64,000 nucleotides of DNA from Erinaceus europaeus (GCF_950295315.1 NW_026647307.1:1-64000); one strand, 5' to 3'; shown: positions 32,375 to 44,411, counted from the stretch's first letter. The notes: generated by a model not told the origin, from the letters alone. Numbers and translations are program-made.

Positions 32375-32760
32375 GCAACCACCCCTAAAAAAGCCCTGCG
32401 CACTAGTTGGCACTTGGAGAGCAGGGCATTGGCCACCCCCTGCCTGCCCACGCCTTCCCCGCACCACAGTCACCACAGCCTAGGCCACCCCGCACCAGCG
32501 ACCCCACACCTCTCCTTTCCCGCGGGTCCCAGAGCGTCACCACATGGAATTGACCAAGGAGGTTGGGGGGGTGCAATGTGCCGCCTGCCCCACCACCACC
32601 ACCACCATGGCGGCTGCCCCTCCTGCACCGGAACCCGAGTCCCAGTCAGCATGTAGCCCTCTCACTGGTCAGCCCCTCCATGGGTCTCCCAGCTACTGGG
32701 CTCACAGGGCCAAGGAGGGACCGTCGCACCTCCGCGGCGCCCCACTCGGCGCCCTCCATG
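32375..32760. promoter_or_regulatory. GC-rich flank of an LTR-split island
   Basis: C-rich with a (CCA)n run. ATG at 32607 in perfect Kozak context (CACCATGG) starts MAAAPPAPEPESQSAC and stays open for 51 codons to the LTR edge. Coding status unknown. Confidence 0.35.
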
Positions 32761-33231
32761 TGTTAGGGTCCGGTAATCCACAGAAATCACCAAGAGACCA
32801 GAGCGATGTAAAATCAACAGAGTCTTTATTAGCTGGCGCCAGGGATGAACACACTGAGCCACCACGCAGTGGTGGTCAGTAATGCTCGACCCCCTCTATA
32901 GTTTCTATTGAGATTATATAGGATTTAGGGAAGGGGGGCTATATGACAAGCATCCTGTTAGTTTAATTTAAAAAAAAGTGTTCCCAAGCCATAGCAGGAG
33001 GATGCAGGGGGGTAGGAGTTGCGACTTTTGCTAATCTTCCCTTCTGCCTGGTCAGCAGGATGTTGCAGGTTGGGGAGTTGCCTTTGTTAATTGTCTCCCC
33101 TCAGCAGGAAATGTTTCCTTAACTGATTCTTGTCAAAACAAGTAGTTTACTGGCCTTTCCAGGGGGCCCATTTTCTCCAGTTTTACTTTTTTAACCCTTT
33201 TATCTCTGGAACAATGTTTTACCTTCTAACA
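32761..33231 (-). mobile_element. Solo LTR of a gammaretrovirus-type (class I) ERV, antisense
   Basis: 471 bp bounded by TGTTAG and CTAACA inverted ends. Read on the minus strand it has TATATAATCTC (around 32910-32920), then AATAAAG (32825-32830 region) and a short U5 ending in CTAACA. Flanks CATG (32757-32760) and CGTG (33232-33235) fit a 4-bp TSD with one CpG transition. No internal viral sequence, primer site or open frame is present, so this is an old solo LTR formed by LTR-LTR recombination. Confidence 0.88.
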
Positions 33232-33235
33232 CGTG

Positions 33236-34400
33236 CACCCCAGAGCCCGGAACCCAGGGACCCCGCCACGGTGCAGGACGCGCGCGCTGGCTCCGGGCAC
33301 TCAGTGCCGCTGGGGCGCGGGGCCACGCTGCCAACTCGGGGTCCCACGCACAGGTGCCGGGGGACCTCGCTCTGGCTCGGGAGCAGCGACCTATGCGCTC
33401 CCGCCCCCACGCAGTCTCGCGCAGGGTCCCCCGCCCACACCCGGGCGCTCTGCAGGGACCCTGCCCCGCCACCCGCCACCCCCCTCTCCCCGATGGCGCC
33501 CGCGCCCCCCCCCCCCGCCCTGGCCCCGCAGTCGCACCTTCCTCAGCGCAGACATCCTCCAGTGCTCCAGGCTCAGCAGGGGCCAGGCCACATGGCAAGC
33601 GGGCCCCTAGGCGGGCGTCATAGTCCCTTGCCTCTGAGACTCCAGGCTCCATTGGTCAGTCAGTCAGGGTTCGTGTTGCTCCAGCGCTCCCACCGCGCTC
33701 GAGCCGGGTTTTGGTGCAAGCCAACCACTGGCGCCTGCGCACTCTGCTCAGGGAGGCACCGGCGCACTGGGGGGCGGCCGGTGCGTGCTCCACCCAGAGG
33801 GGCCAGCCCCCTGCATGCCTAGGGGGACGCTCAGCCCCTGGTGCCTGCACAGGGCGCCCCAGCCCAGGCCCCTGGCCTGCTCCCCTTCACCCCACCCCCA
33901 GAGTCCCTCCAAACAGACAACTGCTGCGCGGGGACCCGCGGGTCAAGCGGGGACATGGGGACCGCGGAGGGCACGGGGCGCATGTCCCGCGGAGGCTGCG
34001 GCCTCCACCGCGGTGCGCTCGAGCCCAGCCCCGGGCGCTGCAAAGTTCCCTGCAGGACCGCGCAGCCCCGCGCCGGAAGGCCCGCTTGGGACCCAAAGCT
34101 CCAGCGCGGGGAGCTCCTGTGCCCACAGAAGTCTTCACAGTGGCTGCTCTGCTCCTTGCACCCGCACCGGGAGCGGGCGTGCAACGCAAGTCTCAGGCCC
34201 CGGAAGGTCTCGGCGTGGGTCTCTCTCCTTGCGGGCGCTCGCTTTCCCAGCAGACTAAATGTGTCGTGGGGGTCTCCAAGGTGGAAGAGACCATCCAGGT
34301 GCTGCCCACCCCCCCAGCAGTAACTGGGTGCTGAGGGAGTGCAGGCAGGAGGTCTGGCCTATGGGCAATAAGTGCTCTCACCATTGCTAGGCGGAGGTTG
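33236..34400. promoter_or_regulatory. CpG island
   Basis: About 1.1 kb with very dense CpG. Long frames exist on both strands in several registers at once, which composition alone explains. I could not identify a first exon or gene. Likely promoter of a flanking or long non-coding gene. Confidence 0.6.
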
Positions 34401-34754
34401 GCCAAGAACTAAGAGAAGGAATCTAGAAAGAAGGAAATTCTCGCGACATTGGCCCTACTTTGGTAGACCATGACTAAAAGTCCCCCTCTGCCTTGCAAGG
34501 TGAGGTTGCAAGTAGAATGGTAGCTTGCAGTGACCTAAGGGGGTGGGAGTGTAGGGGGTGGGGTTGTCAACCTACACCCTTCCAACCAGCTGCTCTTTAC
34601 AGAGCTGACCTCTGAGTGCTCTGGAAGCCCCAGGAGTAGTATTCCTGCAAGAATAGACTTCAGCTCTGAGTTTAAACCAGAGGAAAAGACTGGAAGGAAG
34701 GCTGCTAGAAAAAGTAAAAACTCCAAGATGAAAGCTTATCAGAAAATGGATAGG
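34401..34754. other. Unique sequence downstream of the CpG island
   Basis: No repeat recognised. Confidence 0.4.
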
Positions 34755-34975
34755 TGAGGCCAGGCGGTGGCACACCTGGTTAAGCCCACACATTACAGTG
34801 CACAAGGACCCAGGTTCAAGCCCTTGGTCCCCATCTGCAGGGGGGAAACTTCACAAGGGGTGAAGCAGGGCTGCAGGTGTCTCTGTCTCTTTCCCTCTCT
34901 GTCTCCCTCTGTCCTCTCAATTTCTCTCCGTCTATCCAATAAGAAATAAGTAAGACATTTTTTAAAAAAGAAAGT
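34755..34975 (+). repeat. SINE-A, older subfamily
   Basis: 'aggccaggcggtggcacacc' head, AATAAGAAATAAGTAAG tail. Confidence 0.82.
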
Positions 34976-35046
34976 GGATAGGGATTCAAATAGGAAAAGA
35001 GAGTTGAGTGGTCCAGATTATTTTGAATTGGGACAGACTAATCTTT

Positions 35047-35340
35047 TTTTTAAATTTTTTTAAATAATTATTTTATTTTTTTCCCTTTTGTTGCCCTTGT
35101 TGTTTTATTGTTGTAGTTATTATTGTTATTGTTGTTGTTGGATAGGACAGAGAGAAATGGAGAGAGGGAGGGGAAGACAGAGAGGAGGAGAGAAAGACAG
35201 ACACCTGCAGACCTGCTTCACCGCCTGTGAAGCAACGCCCCTGCAGGTGGGGAGCCGGGGTTCGAACCGGGATCCTTATGCCGGTCTTTGTGCTTTGCGC
35301 CACCTGCGTCTTAGCCCGCTGTACTAGAGCCATACTCCCA
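35047..35340 (-). repeat. SINE-A, antisense, with TSD
   Basis: GGACAGACTAATCTT at 35032-35046 recurs at 35341-35355. Young copy with an intact B box (GGTTCGAACC in antisense). Confidence 0.93.
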
Positions 35341-35411
35341 GGACAGACTAATCTTTCCTGGAAATTTTCCTGGTCTTTGAACAGAAACATGGTCTTCCTA
35401 AGATTTGTTTC

Positions 35412-35655
35412 TTTCTTTTTTAAAAATATTTTATTTTATTTATTTATTCCCTTTTGTTTCCCTTGTTGTTTTATTGTTGTAGTTGTTGTTGTCGTCGTTG
35501 TTGGATAGGACAGAGAGAAACGGAGAGAGGAGGGGAAGACAGGGGGAGAGAAAGATAGACACCTGCAGACCTGCTTTACCACCTGTGAAGCGACTCCCCT
35601 GCAGGTGGGGAGGCGGGGTTCGAACCGGGATCCTTATGCCAGTCCTTGTGCTTTA
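35412..35655 (-). repeat. SINE-A, antisense, 5' truncated, with TSD
   Basis: AAGATTTGTTTCTT lies on both sides. The element lacks its first 40 bases or so. Confidence 0.9.
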
Positions 35656-35669
35656 AGATTTGTTTCTTA

Positions 35670-36260
35670 AGTTTCTTAAAATTGAGCAGTCATTTTAAGA
35701 GGTGCCCAGGAACATGGATAAAAGAGGAATCAAAGAATCAAAGAATCTTGTCCAAAATTGAATATTACGTCCCAATATGCTCCACTGTCAGAAATCGCTG
35801 GATTTTATGCCAAACCTCAAAAATAGAGATTCAATTTGTTTGTTTGTTTTCAGAGTGTAGGCCCTGCACATGTATGATTTCCCTACTCCCACCTCAACTT
35901 TAGTCCTATGGACAAGAAAGAGAGGGAGATTGCGGCACTGGAGCTCCCCCAGTACAGTGCCACTCTTGTATGGTAAGGGGCTGAAATGCATAGCAACACA
36001 CACATCCAACCTGGCAAACTCACTGGACCTAGATCAATATATATTTTTATTTAAAATTTTACATTCCTTTCATCTTCAAAATATCATTTATCATGAACAG
36101 CAACAACAAAATAATAATAGTAATTATTATTTTTATAATTATAATAATAGGGACAAGTACTGTTCTTTGCTCTCAGTATGTGACAAAGCAGAGAAATAGC
36201 CCTAGCTCCATCGAGCTTTCAATCTAAAGAGGGAGTGTTTGTTTTTTTTTTAAATAACAC
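35670..36260. other. Single-copy intergenic sequence
   Basis: Contains an AAC/AATAATAAT-rich patch at 36090-36150 and nothing coding. Confidence 0.4.
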
Positions 36261-36325
36261 AGTTCTTCTTCTAGCGTTTGCCCTTCTTCCATAGCCAGTC
36301 AACAGCGTCAGGTTGAGCCTGATGT
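36261..36325 (-). pseudogene. 3' tip of a non-LTR reverse transcriptase, second copy
   Basis: On the minus strand reads HQAQPDAVDWLWKKGKR then TAG, nearly identical to 56301-56365, followed by AGAAGAACTGTG and an A-rich tail. The sequence 5' of it is different, so it is a truncated or rearranged copy. Confidence 0.8.
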
Positions 36326-36684
36326 CTGCTTGTTGCTGGCTTTGAAAGTGACTGGGATCCATGTGGATTCAGTCGGCTAGGAAGGATCCTCAGTTTCCCC
36401 AATAAATGGGTACTCACGGGATGCACCACGAGAAGGTCGATCCAATGCATCCCACACAGTGATTTGTAATAACAAATGATAAAGTATCTCACTGGAAAAT
36501 GTTAAAAGGGCAAATACCATAGCATGTGGTATCAGGGAGGAATGCTTTGAAGAAGACATATTTCAGTTAAATCTTTTCTTGTGGTTTCCTCAAAGCATGT
36601 CCAGAGATGTGAACTTGAGTGCAGCTCATTGGGTGTGGGATTGGGAGATTCATCCTAAGAAATCAGTGAAGTAGAAAGAAAGAG

Positions 36685-36785
36685 GTGACAGCCAAGGACG
36701 TGGCATAGTGGATAATATGTTGGGCTCTCAAACATGAAAAAGAGCAGGTCTGAGACCCCAGTGAAGTGTTCTCTTTACTTAACTG
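36685..36785 (+). repeat. SINE-B fragment
   Basis: 'gacgtggcatagtggataat' and 'gggctctcaaacatgaaaaa'. Confidence 0.5.
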
Positions 36786-36954
36786 ACTGTCCATCGTAAC
36801 TGCAATCACATAAGTAAAGGAGGGAACAGCCAGAACATGTCTGAAGAGCTGCTGCTTCTCCCCATCCCCCAAGGCTTTTGAAAGGGCATTTTAAGGATTC
36901 TGCTTGTATCCCATATAAAATAAAATCTGACATAGGATTTTGAGGAAGGAAATG

Positions 36955-37330
36955 TTTCCTTAAGCAGCCATGTCATTTGCAAACAAAGACAGTTTTATTT
37001 CTTCCTTCCCAATGTTTTTATTTCCTTTTCTTATTGCATTAAGCAGGATTTCCAGTGAGTTATTGAAAGGCATGGGGAGAAGAGACAGTTTTATCTTGTT
37101 CCAGGTGGCATGGAGGAAACAATGAGTTTCTAAACATGAAATATAGTGTCAGCTGTAAGGTGTTTGTAGATGACCTTTGTCAAATTGAAGAAGTCTTCTC
37201 CTCCTAGTTTAATGAGAAGTGTTTGTTTGTTTCCTTTATGTGGATGTTGGACTGTGTCAGATGCTTTTTCTGTATTCACTGGTATGAACATGTGGGTTTT
37301 CTTCTTTAGCTTGTAAACATGACAGATCAT
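36955..37330 (-). repeat. Old L1 ORF2 fragment, antisense
   Basis: 'tgcaaacaaagacagtttta', 'tcttgttccaggtggcatgg' and 'gatgctttttctgtattcac' follow the antisense order of mammalian L1 ORF2 (RT region). Interrupted on the right by the young L1. Confidence 0.8.
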
Positions 37331-38819
37331 AGTCATTAATTTTTTTAAATTTTTTATTTAAGAAAGGATTAATGAACAAAAACATAAGGTAGGAGGGGTA
37401 CAACTCCACACAATTCCCATCACCCAATCCCCATAACCCACCCCCTCCCATGATAGCTTTCCCATCCTCTAGCCCTCTGGGAGCATGGACCCAGGGTCGT
37501 TGAGGGTTGCAGAAGATAGAAGGTCTGGCTTCTGTAATTGCTTCCCCGCTGAACATGGGCGTTGACTGGTCAGTCCATACTCCCAGTCTGCCTCTCTCTT
37601 TCCCTAGTAAGGTGTGTCTCTGGGGAAGCTGAGCTCCAGGACACATTGGTGGGGTCTTCAATCCAGGGAAGCCTAGCCAGCATCCTGGTGGCATCTGGAA
37701 CCTGGTGATTGAAAAGAGAGTTAACATATGAAGCCAAACAAATTGTTGAGCAATCATGGATCCCAAGCTTGGAATAGTGGAGAGGAAGTGTTACGGAGGT
37801 ACTCACTGCAAACTCTAGTGTACTTCTGCTTTCAGGTATATATTTTGCAGTAGTTTATGGATACGTGTGCACATAAGCTCTCTCTCACAGAAACTGGTGT
37901 ATATCTAGGTTATGGGACTTTGTTAGAAAGTGAACTACCTGAGATGAAATTAGAGTGTACTATAAAAGGAAAGGTCTCACCCGAGTAATGAAGCTGAAGG
38001 GTTGTCATTCCACACGTGAAGTCTCTGGATACAGCCTGAGGTGAAGCATGTTGAGGTGGCAATCGTTGCTTTGGTTAGGTTGTGATCGGCGGATGCAATA
38101 TTATTTGGTTTGGATTGGGAGATGCATACGTGAAAGTGGGCCCTATCCAAGGGTTCCAGGACTGGGGGAAGTAGGGGCTCTATAGTGAAGATGTGAGGTT
38201 CCTGCTGTCTTAGGGTTCAAAAAGACAATCGATAGTTAATATTATCATCACATTATTTGTTAATTGGGTTAACTTTGAAAAGTCCCTTTGTTATGGTTTG
38301 CTGTACAGTATCCAGTATCTTGTATATAGCTGTGCTATTGGATGCTTCTAATCTACTTGGTCTAGGCTTTTGAGAGAGTCCGCATATCAAATACGTAGCC
38401 TATATATTAAAAAGATTCAGTTTGTGTTTTGAGAAACTTTGAGACATACAATTGATTTCCCCCTCTCATATTAATTAACTACTGATTTATATGTCTACAT
38501 TTTGCTAGGAGTGTACATAAACACCATTCCCACCACCAAAGGACTGTGACCCATCCCTCCCGCCCACTCCCACCCCCCACTGGCCCAGGAAGCTACATGT
38601 CTACCCCTCACCACTGGGTTTTTACTTTGGTGCCTTACTTACAATTTGATCCGGTCCTGCTTTTAGTTTCCCTTTCAGATCTTCTTAGTCAGCTGTTGAT
38701 GAGTGGGATCATCCCATACTCATCTTTATCTTTCTGACTTAGTTCACTTAACATAATTCCTTCTAGCTCTGTCCAAGATGGGTCAGAGAAGGTGGGTTCA
38801 TTGTTTTTGATAGCTGCAA

Positions 38820-39164
38820 TTTCTCTCTGTTCTAACACATACAACAGAAAAATAATGACCATTACTCATTTTACCACACCACTGATAAACTTGTCGATAA
38901 TAATAATAATAAATAATAATAATAATATTAATGTCAGGTATATACTTAATAGGAAGGTGGCTCCTCCGCCGATTGCAGAGCGCTGTTGGGCGGCGGGCAG
39001 AGGACCCGGAGAGAGCACTTTAGCTCAGGGGCTTTCTCTTGGGAGTCTCCAGGGACCACCGCGACCCTGAGGGCAGATCCAAAGACTTCTTGAGTATAGC
39101 TCTCATTGGATCAAAGGACTTGGAGCTAGTTTTCATTTTCGAGAAATCCTTTAAAAAAGTCTGG
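38820..39164 (+). other. Sequence ahead of the L1 5' UTR inside the insertion
   Basis: AT-rich (AAT)n run, then a GC-rich stretch from 38955. Absent ahead of the other L1, whose TSD shows it starts at 43415. Either a longer L1 5' UTR or a 5' transduction. Confidence 0.5.
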
Positions 39165-39997
39165 AGGGGGGGGTTCCCGGAAGATGGCGGACGGAAAAGC
39201 TGCTAGCCTCTGAGCTCCGAACACACTCCCCAAGAGACAATAGGATTTTCTGCCTTTAGCAGGCCAGCCAATAAGGTGTGCTTAGACACCAAGGTGGTGA
39301 CTATAACTTAATTTGGGTTAAGAATTAGAGTAGGGAAAAAAATTCTTTTTTCTTCCTTTTAATTTTCAAGCATACATCCTCCCCCCCCCATAAGCAGTCC
39401 CTGGGACCAGCTCCTAGCAGGATACCCCATACCACCAAACAGGGTGTTTTTTTTTTTTAATTCACTGATACACATATGGGAAGTTCCTTGCACTGCTCTT
39501 TAATTACAACTCTTCTTCTTATCTTCTCCCTTTTCTCTCTCTTATCTCTCTCTCTCTCTTTTTTTTAATCTTGTCATACACTTCTTCTTTCTTCTTTGCC
39601 TTTCTGAATTTGTGAATTACTTTGGGGAAGAAATCTGACTCAGAGTAGACTCTCTATGTGTGTATCTCTGCTCTAGTTCCCTTTCCCCTCTTGTTACCCC
39701 TAGAATATACACTGGATAGTAGATTTGCATAACTGTCTATTCTTGCTATCGTCTCTTTCTTTTCTCTTTCTTCACTGGGATTTGGTTACTATTTTTTCAC
39801 GGACTGGAGAAATTGTTTGGCTAACTGGTAACAATTAAACTACTTCAATACTTACTTCAGTTGCTACTGTAATTCCAGAGGTTGGTGAGTGCAATTGTCA
39901 TAAAGGTATTTAGTACAGTGTTACTTGTACTCAAGACACAACAACTGAGGAACAACAGAGCATTAAAAAAAAAGAGAGAAACACATAAATAAAAAAA

Positions 39998-40906
39998 ATG
40001 GGTAGATTAAAAACAAATAAAACTGCTACCCCAATGAATGAAGACAAGAGCCCAGAAGAAACTACAAATCAGTCAGAAGTAACCATAGATAAGAAAAGTA
40101 TGCAAGCAATAATAAATTTATTAATCACAGAAATGAAAACAACATTGGAGGAAAGGAATGGCAGTATTAGGGAAACAACAGTTGAGACCCCCAAGGAAAA
40201 TACTGATTATTTTGAGGCAATTAGAGAACTGAAAGCTGAAATAGCTGTAATGAAGAAAGAAGCTGAGGCAAGGGAAAGCAGACTAACAGAAGCAGAAAAC
40301 AGAATTAGTCAGACAGAGGATGAGTTAGAGAAAACTAAGAAAGAGGTGAAAGAGCTTAAAAAGAGATTGAGAGACACTGAAAACAACAAAAGAGACATAT
40401 GGGATGATATCAAAAGAAGTAACATTCGTATAATTGGCCTGCCAGAGGAAGAGAGGAAGGGGAAGCAAACATTCTAGAGGAAATAATACAAGAAAACTTC
40501 CCAGACCTGAATAACAGAAAGGATATCAAGGTTCATGAGGCCCAGAGAGTACCCAACAGAATCAACCCAGACCTGAAGACACCAAGACACATCATAGTCA
40601 CAATGAGAATAAGTAAGGATAAAGAAAGGATCCTAAAGGCTGCAAGAGAGAAAAAAAGTCACATACAAGGGAAAACCCATAAGATTATCTGCAGACTTCT
40701 CCACTCAAACTCTAAAAGCCAGAAGGGAGTGGCAAGATATCTATCGAGCCCTGAATGAAAAAGGGTTTCAACCAAGGATAATATATCCTGCTAGACTTTC
40801 ACTCAAGCTAGATGGAGGGATCAAAACCTTCTTAGACAAACAACAGTTAAAGGAGGCAACCATCAACAAGCTGGCCCTGAAAGAGGTACTAAAAGACCTC
40901 TTATAA
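39998..40906 (+). pseudogene. L1 ORF1, frameshifted
   Basis: Starts MGRLKTNKTATPMNEDKSPE, passes a coiled coil (EAIRELKAEIAVMKKEAEAR) and the RRM-like region (IRIIGLPEEER). A 4-base deletion relative to the other copy near 40455 shifts the frame and truncates the product at 159 residues. The remainder (EANILEEIIQENFPD, HIIVTMRISKDKERILKAAR) is readable to the stop at 40904. ORF1 encodes the RNA-binding trimer that packages L1 RNA. Confidence 0.92.
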
Positions 40907-40966
40907 ACAAGAACATCACTATAATACTTGCAATATATCAGAGTAAACAAATTGTTTTTTAGAACA

Positions 40967-41173
40967 ATGGCACTACAATACATTAAATCCATAATATCAA
41001 TAAATGTCAATGGCTTAAACTCACCCATCAAAAGGCACAGGGTGGGGGGATGGATCAGAAAACATAACCCAACCATATGCTGCTTGCAAGAATCCCATCT
41101 GTCACAACAAGATAAACACAGACTTAAAGTGAAAGGATGGAAAACTATCATACAGGCTAACGGTCCACAAAAA
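40967..41173 (+). pseudogene. L1 ORF2, first 69 codons only
   Basis: MALQYIKSIISINVNGLNSP with the endonuclease motif CCLQESH, cut at the second twin-priming site. Confidence 0.92.
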
Positions 41174-41191
41174 AGTCATTAATTTTTTTAA

Positions 41192-41754
41192 CAGCAATGA
41201 GGTGTCTAAAGGAATAGTAGACTGTTAACAAGGAAATGTGACTGAGGTTAAAAGGGGAGGTAAGGAAAAAAATGAAACTGGGAAGTCCACATTTAGAGTG
41301 ATAGGAAAAGTTCTGGTGAAACAATAAAAACATAAACTGGAAACAAGAAGTGATCCATCAAGAAGGGCATCTTGTTGGCCCTACTATGACCTTGTCTTCA
41401 CCATAAAGCAGTGACTGTAAGGATAGCCCCAGTCTGGGGTATCCTGCCCTGCCACTCAAAAAACACTGTGTCCTGAAATGAGTGCAGGCTGCAATGTTCC
41501 CAGCTGTGATCATGAGCTGTGAGCTCAGACCAATAGGGACTTAGAGGTTACACAGGTTCTGGTGCTAAATATAAATATAAGTATATTATAAATATAAGTA
41601 TAAATGTAAATATAAAGTATAAGGACAAATATGTATGGGCCCTCGGTCAGATGGATGGAGATAGTTCATTTTATCCATCATTTGCCCTAATCCAACTTTT
41701 TAGCCCTTTTCTCTACTCTGACACCATTTTTTTCTGGGATTTCTTCTTTTTTTA
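41192..41754. other. Unique sequence with a TATAAA-rich patch
   Basis: 'aaatataagtat' repeats at 41565-41620. Confidence 0.4.
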
Positions 41755-42110
41755 TTTAATTTTTTAAATTTTAAGTAAGGGAGACATAAACAAAACCATA
41801 GGATAGGAGGGGTACAACTCCACACAATTCCCACCACCCAATCTGCATATTTAATTCCCTCCCCTGATAGCTTTCCCATTCTCTATCCCTCTGGGAGTAT
41901 GGACTCAGGGTCACTATGGGGTACAGAAGGTGGAAGGTCTGGCTTCTGTAACTGCTTCCCTGCTGAATATGGGCACTGACTACTCCCAGTGGGCCTCTCT
42001 CTTCCCCTAGTAGGGTGGGTCTCTGGGGAAGCAGGCTCCAGGACACATTGGTGGGGTTGTCTGTTAGTCCAGGGAAGTCTGGTCAACATCATGCTGTTAT
42101 CATGCTGTTA
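41755..42110 (-). repeat. L1 3' end, antisense
   Basis: 5'-truncated copy of the young L1 3' UTR. Confidence 0.87.
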
Positions 42111-42289
42111 CTATTCTTTCAGATAATATTCTATTCTAACTTCAGGCTAGCTATCAAACTCAAGCAAAACTACCGTAGTTGTGTGCCCCCAGAAACATGC
42201 CTAAAATGGTTTTCCTAGCTTTATTCTACCCTAAAATCCCTAATCTCATCTGCTCTAATCCTACTTTATGGTTCCTGTTCAATAACTAG

Positions 42290-42900
42290 TTTGTCTCAAT
42301 TTAGGTCACGTCACCTTCCAGATACCAAGTTACAGATGCTACCATGACTTCATCCTGACTTCTCTGGGAAGATGACCTCACCAATGTGTCCTAGCTGCTC
42401 CCACCTCCAGAGCTCTGGTCCACTATGGAAAGATAGGTACAGGCTGGGAGTATGGATCGACCTGTCAGTGACTGTGTTCAGCAGAGAAGCAATTTCAGAA
42501 GCCAGAACCCCTACCTTCTGCACCCCAAAAACAAGCCTGATCTGTACTCCCAGTGGGGGAGAAGTGGTAAGATGAAGATAAGAGGATTCTGAACTCCATC
42601 TCCATCAGCACCCAGAGAGAAATAAGGAAAAGGAGAGGGGCATATGGAGGTAGTTATTTTGTCATGAATGGCTTGGAGAGGAACAGAGATTTGAATCAGG
42701 AGAAAATGGGGGAAATCATGTATAAATGGAGACAGATAGTTGTAGAGATGATGGTTAGCGCATGTCTACAACCTTAGGGGAACTATAGTGGATTGCAGTG
42801 AAGAGACTGAAGATTCAGAACTCTGGTGGTAGGCATGGTGTGGCTTTAAACCGCTGTTGACATATAATTTTATAAAATTAATTTTTAAAAAGAAACTGGA
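42290..42900 (+). repeat. Old L1 3' end
   Basis: 'gatgacctcaccaatgtgtc', 'ggctgggagtatggatcgac', 'aagcaatttcagaagccaga', more diverged than the other copies. Confidence 0.7.
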
Positions 42901-43402
42901 AGTGAGAAGTGTTGCAAGTAAAACACACGGTATTATTATTATTTTTTTTTTGGCTGGGTTATAAAGGGAGAGAGGAAGCAGAGGAGTGCAAGAAGTACCC
43001 AAGCCTGACTCTGCATTTGGGTGAGTGGTGCTTCTGGAGGACTGTGGCAAGAATACGGATCACTGTGACACAGAGGGCCTAGGGGATTTAGTGGAGAAGA
43101 CAGATGGAACAATCGAGTCCTCTGAAGATGACAAAAATGAAAACTGGCTCTGATACCAGTTCGTTCCAGAGCTTTAGATATAAAAGTAGGTTTCTATGTG
43201 ATTGCATGATCTAATCAAAGACACACCCCACTACCACCACCCACCACCAGACTCTTAGGAGAAGAGATCAGATTTGGTTGGCAGTAGCTCACTTGTATAT
43301 TGTGCTGTTTGTCATGTGTGAGATCCAGGTTTGAGCTCAGCCCCACTGAATTAAAGGAAACTTCAGTATGTGGCCACCAACTTGCTCTTTCTATCTGAAA
43401 AA
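42901..43402. other. Unique intergenic sequence
   Basis: Nothing recognised. Confidence 0.4.
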
Positions 43403-44411
43403 GTCATCCCAGAGGGGGGTTCCCGGAAGATGGCTGACTGAGAAGCTGCTAGTGGCTTGAGCTCTGATCACATCTTCTGGAAAAGGTAGGATTTTCTGCT
43501 TTTAGTAGGCCAGTCAATAAGGGGTCCTAGTGGTGACACCAAGGAGGTGACTATAACTTAATTTGGTTAAGAATTAGAGTAGAAAAAAAGGGAACAATTT
43601 TTTTTCCTTTTAATTATTAAGCACACCACCTCCTCTGCCCCCTGCCCCTAACCAGTCCCTGGGGACCAGCTCCTAGCAGAATCCCCTGCTGAGCTTCTGT
43701 CTTTACCGAATTCCTGTCCCACCAGGGAGTATCATTCATTCTAAGTCTATACCCTTCTGAAACCTCTGGCCTTTTTTTCTTTCTATGTAGCCAACCCCCC
43801 CCCCTCACCCCACATAGCTAATTAAATAATTAAAAATAAATAAATTTTAAAAACTCCTTTCACCGCTATTTTATGACTGTTCTTTTTCTTATCTTTTTCT
43901 TTTTTCTCTCTTTCTTTTTTTATTCTTTTCCCATTCTTGTCATTCTTTCTTCCTTAATCCTACAGTTCCCAAAGCCACAGGAACCAGCCCCCACACCACC
44001 AAACAGTGTGCTTTTTTGAATTCACTGATACACATTTGGGAATTATTCTGGGGAAGAATTCTGACTCAGAGTGAACTCTCTATGTGTGTATCTCTGCTCT
44101 GGTTCCCTTTCCCCTCTTGTTACCCATAGAATATACAGTGGATAGTAGACTTGCATAACTCTCTATTCTTGCTTTCTCTTCTTTTTTTTTTCTCTTTCTT
44201 CTTCACTGGGACTTGGTTACTATTCTTTCACTGACTGGAGAAATTGTTTGGCTAACTGGTAGTGATTAAACTGCTTCAATACTTGCTTCAGTTGCTACTG
44301 TAATTCCTGAGGTTGGTGACTGTAATTGTCATACAGGTATTTAGTACAGTGTTGCTTGTACTCAAAACACAACAACTGAGGAACAACAGAGCATGAAAAA
44401 AGAAACAAATA

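Larger units (their letters stand above)
37331..41191 (-). mobile_element. Young L1 insertion with 5' inversion (twin priming), with TSD
   Basis: TSD AGTCATTAATTTTTTTAA at 37331-37348 and 41174-41191. The 3' segment (37349-38819) lies antisense with the L1 3' UTR and the last codons of ORF2. The 5' segment (about 38820-41173) lies in sense orientation with 5' UTR, ORF1 and the start of ORF2. About 3.5 kb of ORF2 is missing between the two breakpoints. This is the standard product of twin priming. Confidence 0.93.

Noticed and set aside
32761..33231. Whole endogenous retrovirus
   Set aside because: Only one LTR is present. No primer-binding site, gag, pol or env sequence is seen on either side.
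33130..34334. Open frames of 230 and 207 codons in the CpG island
   Set aside because: The 230-codon frame starts inside the LTR. Both strands are equally open, rich in Pro/Ala/Arg, and show no domain.
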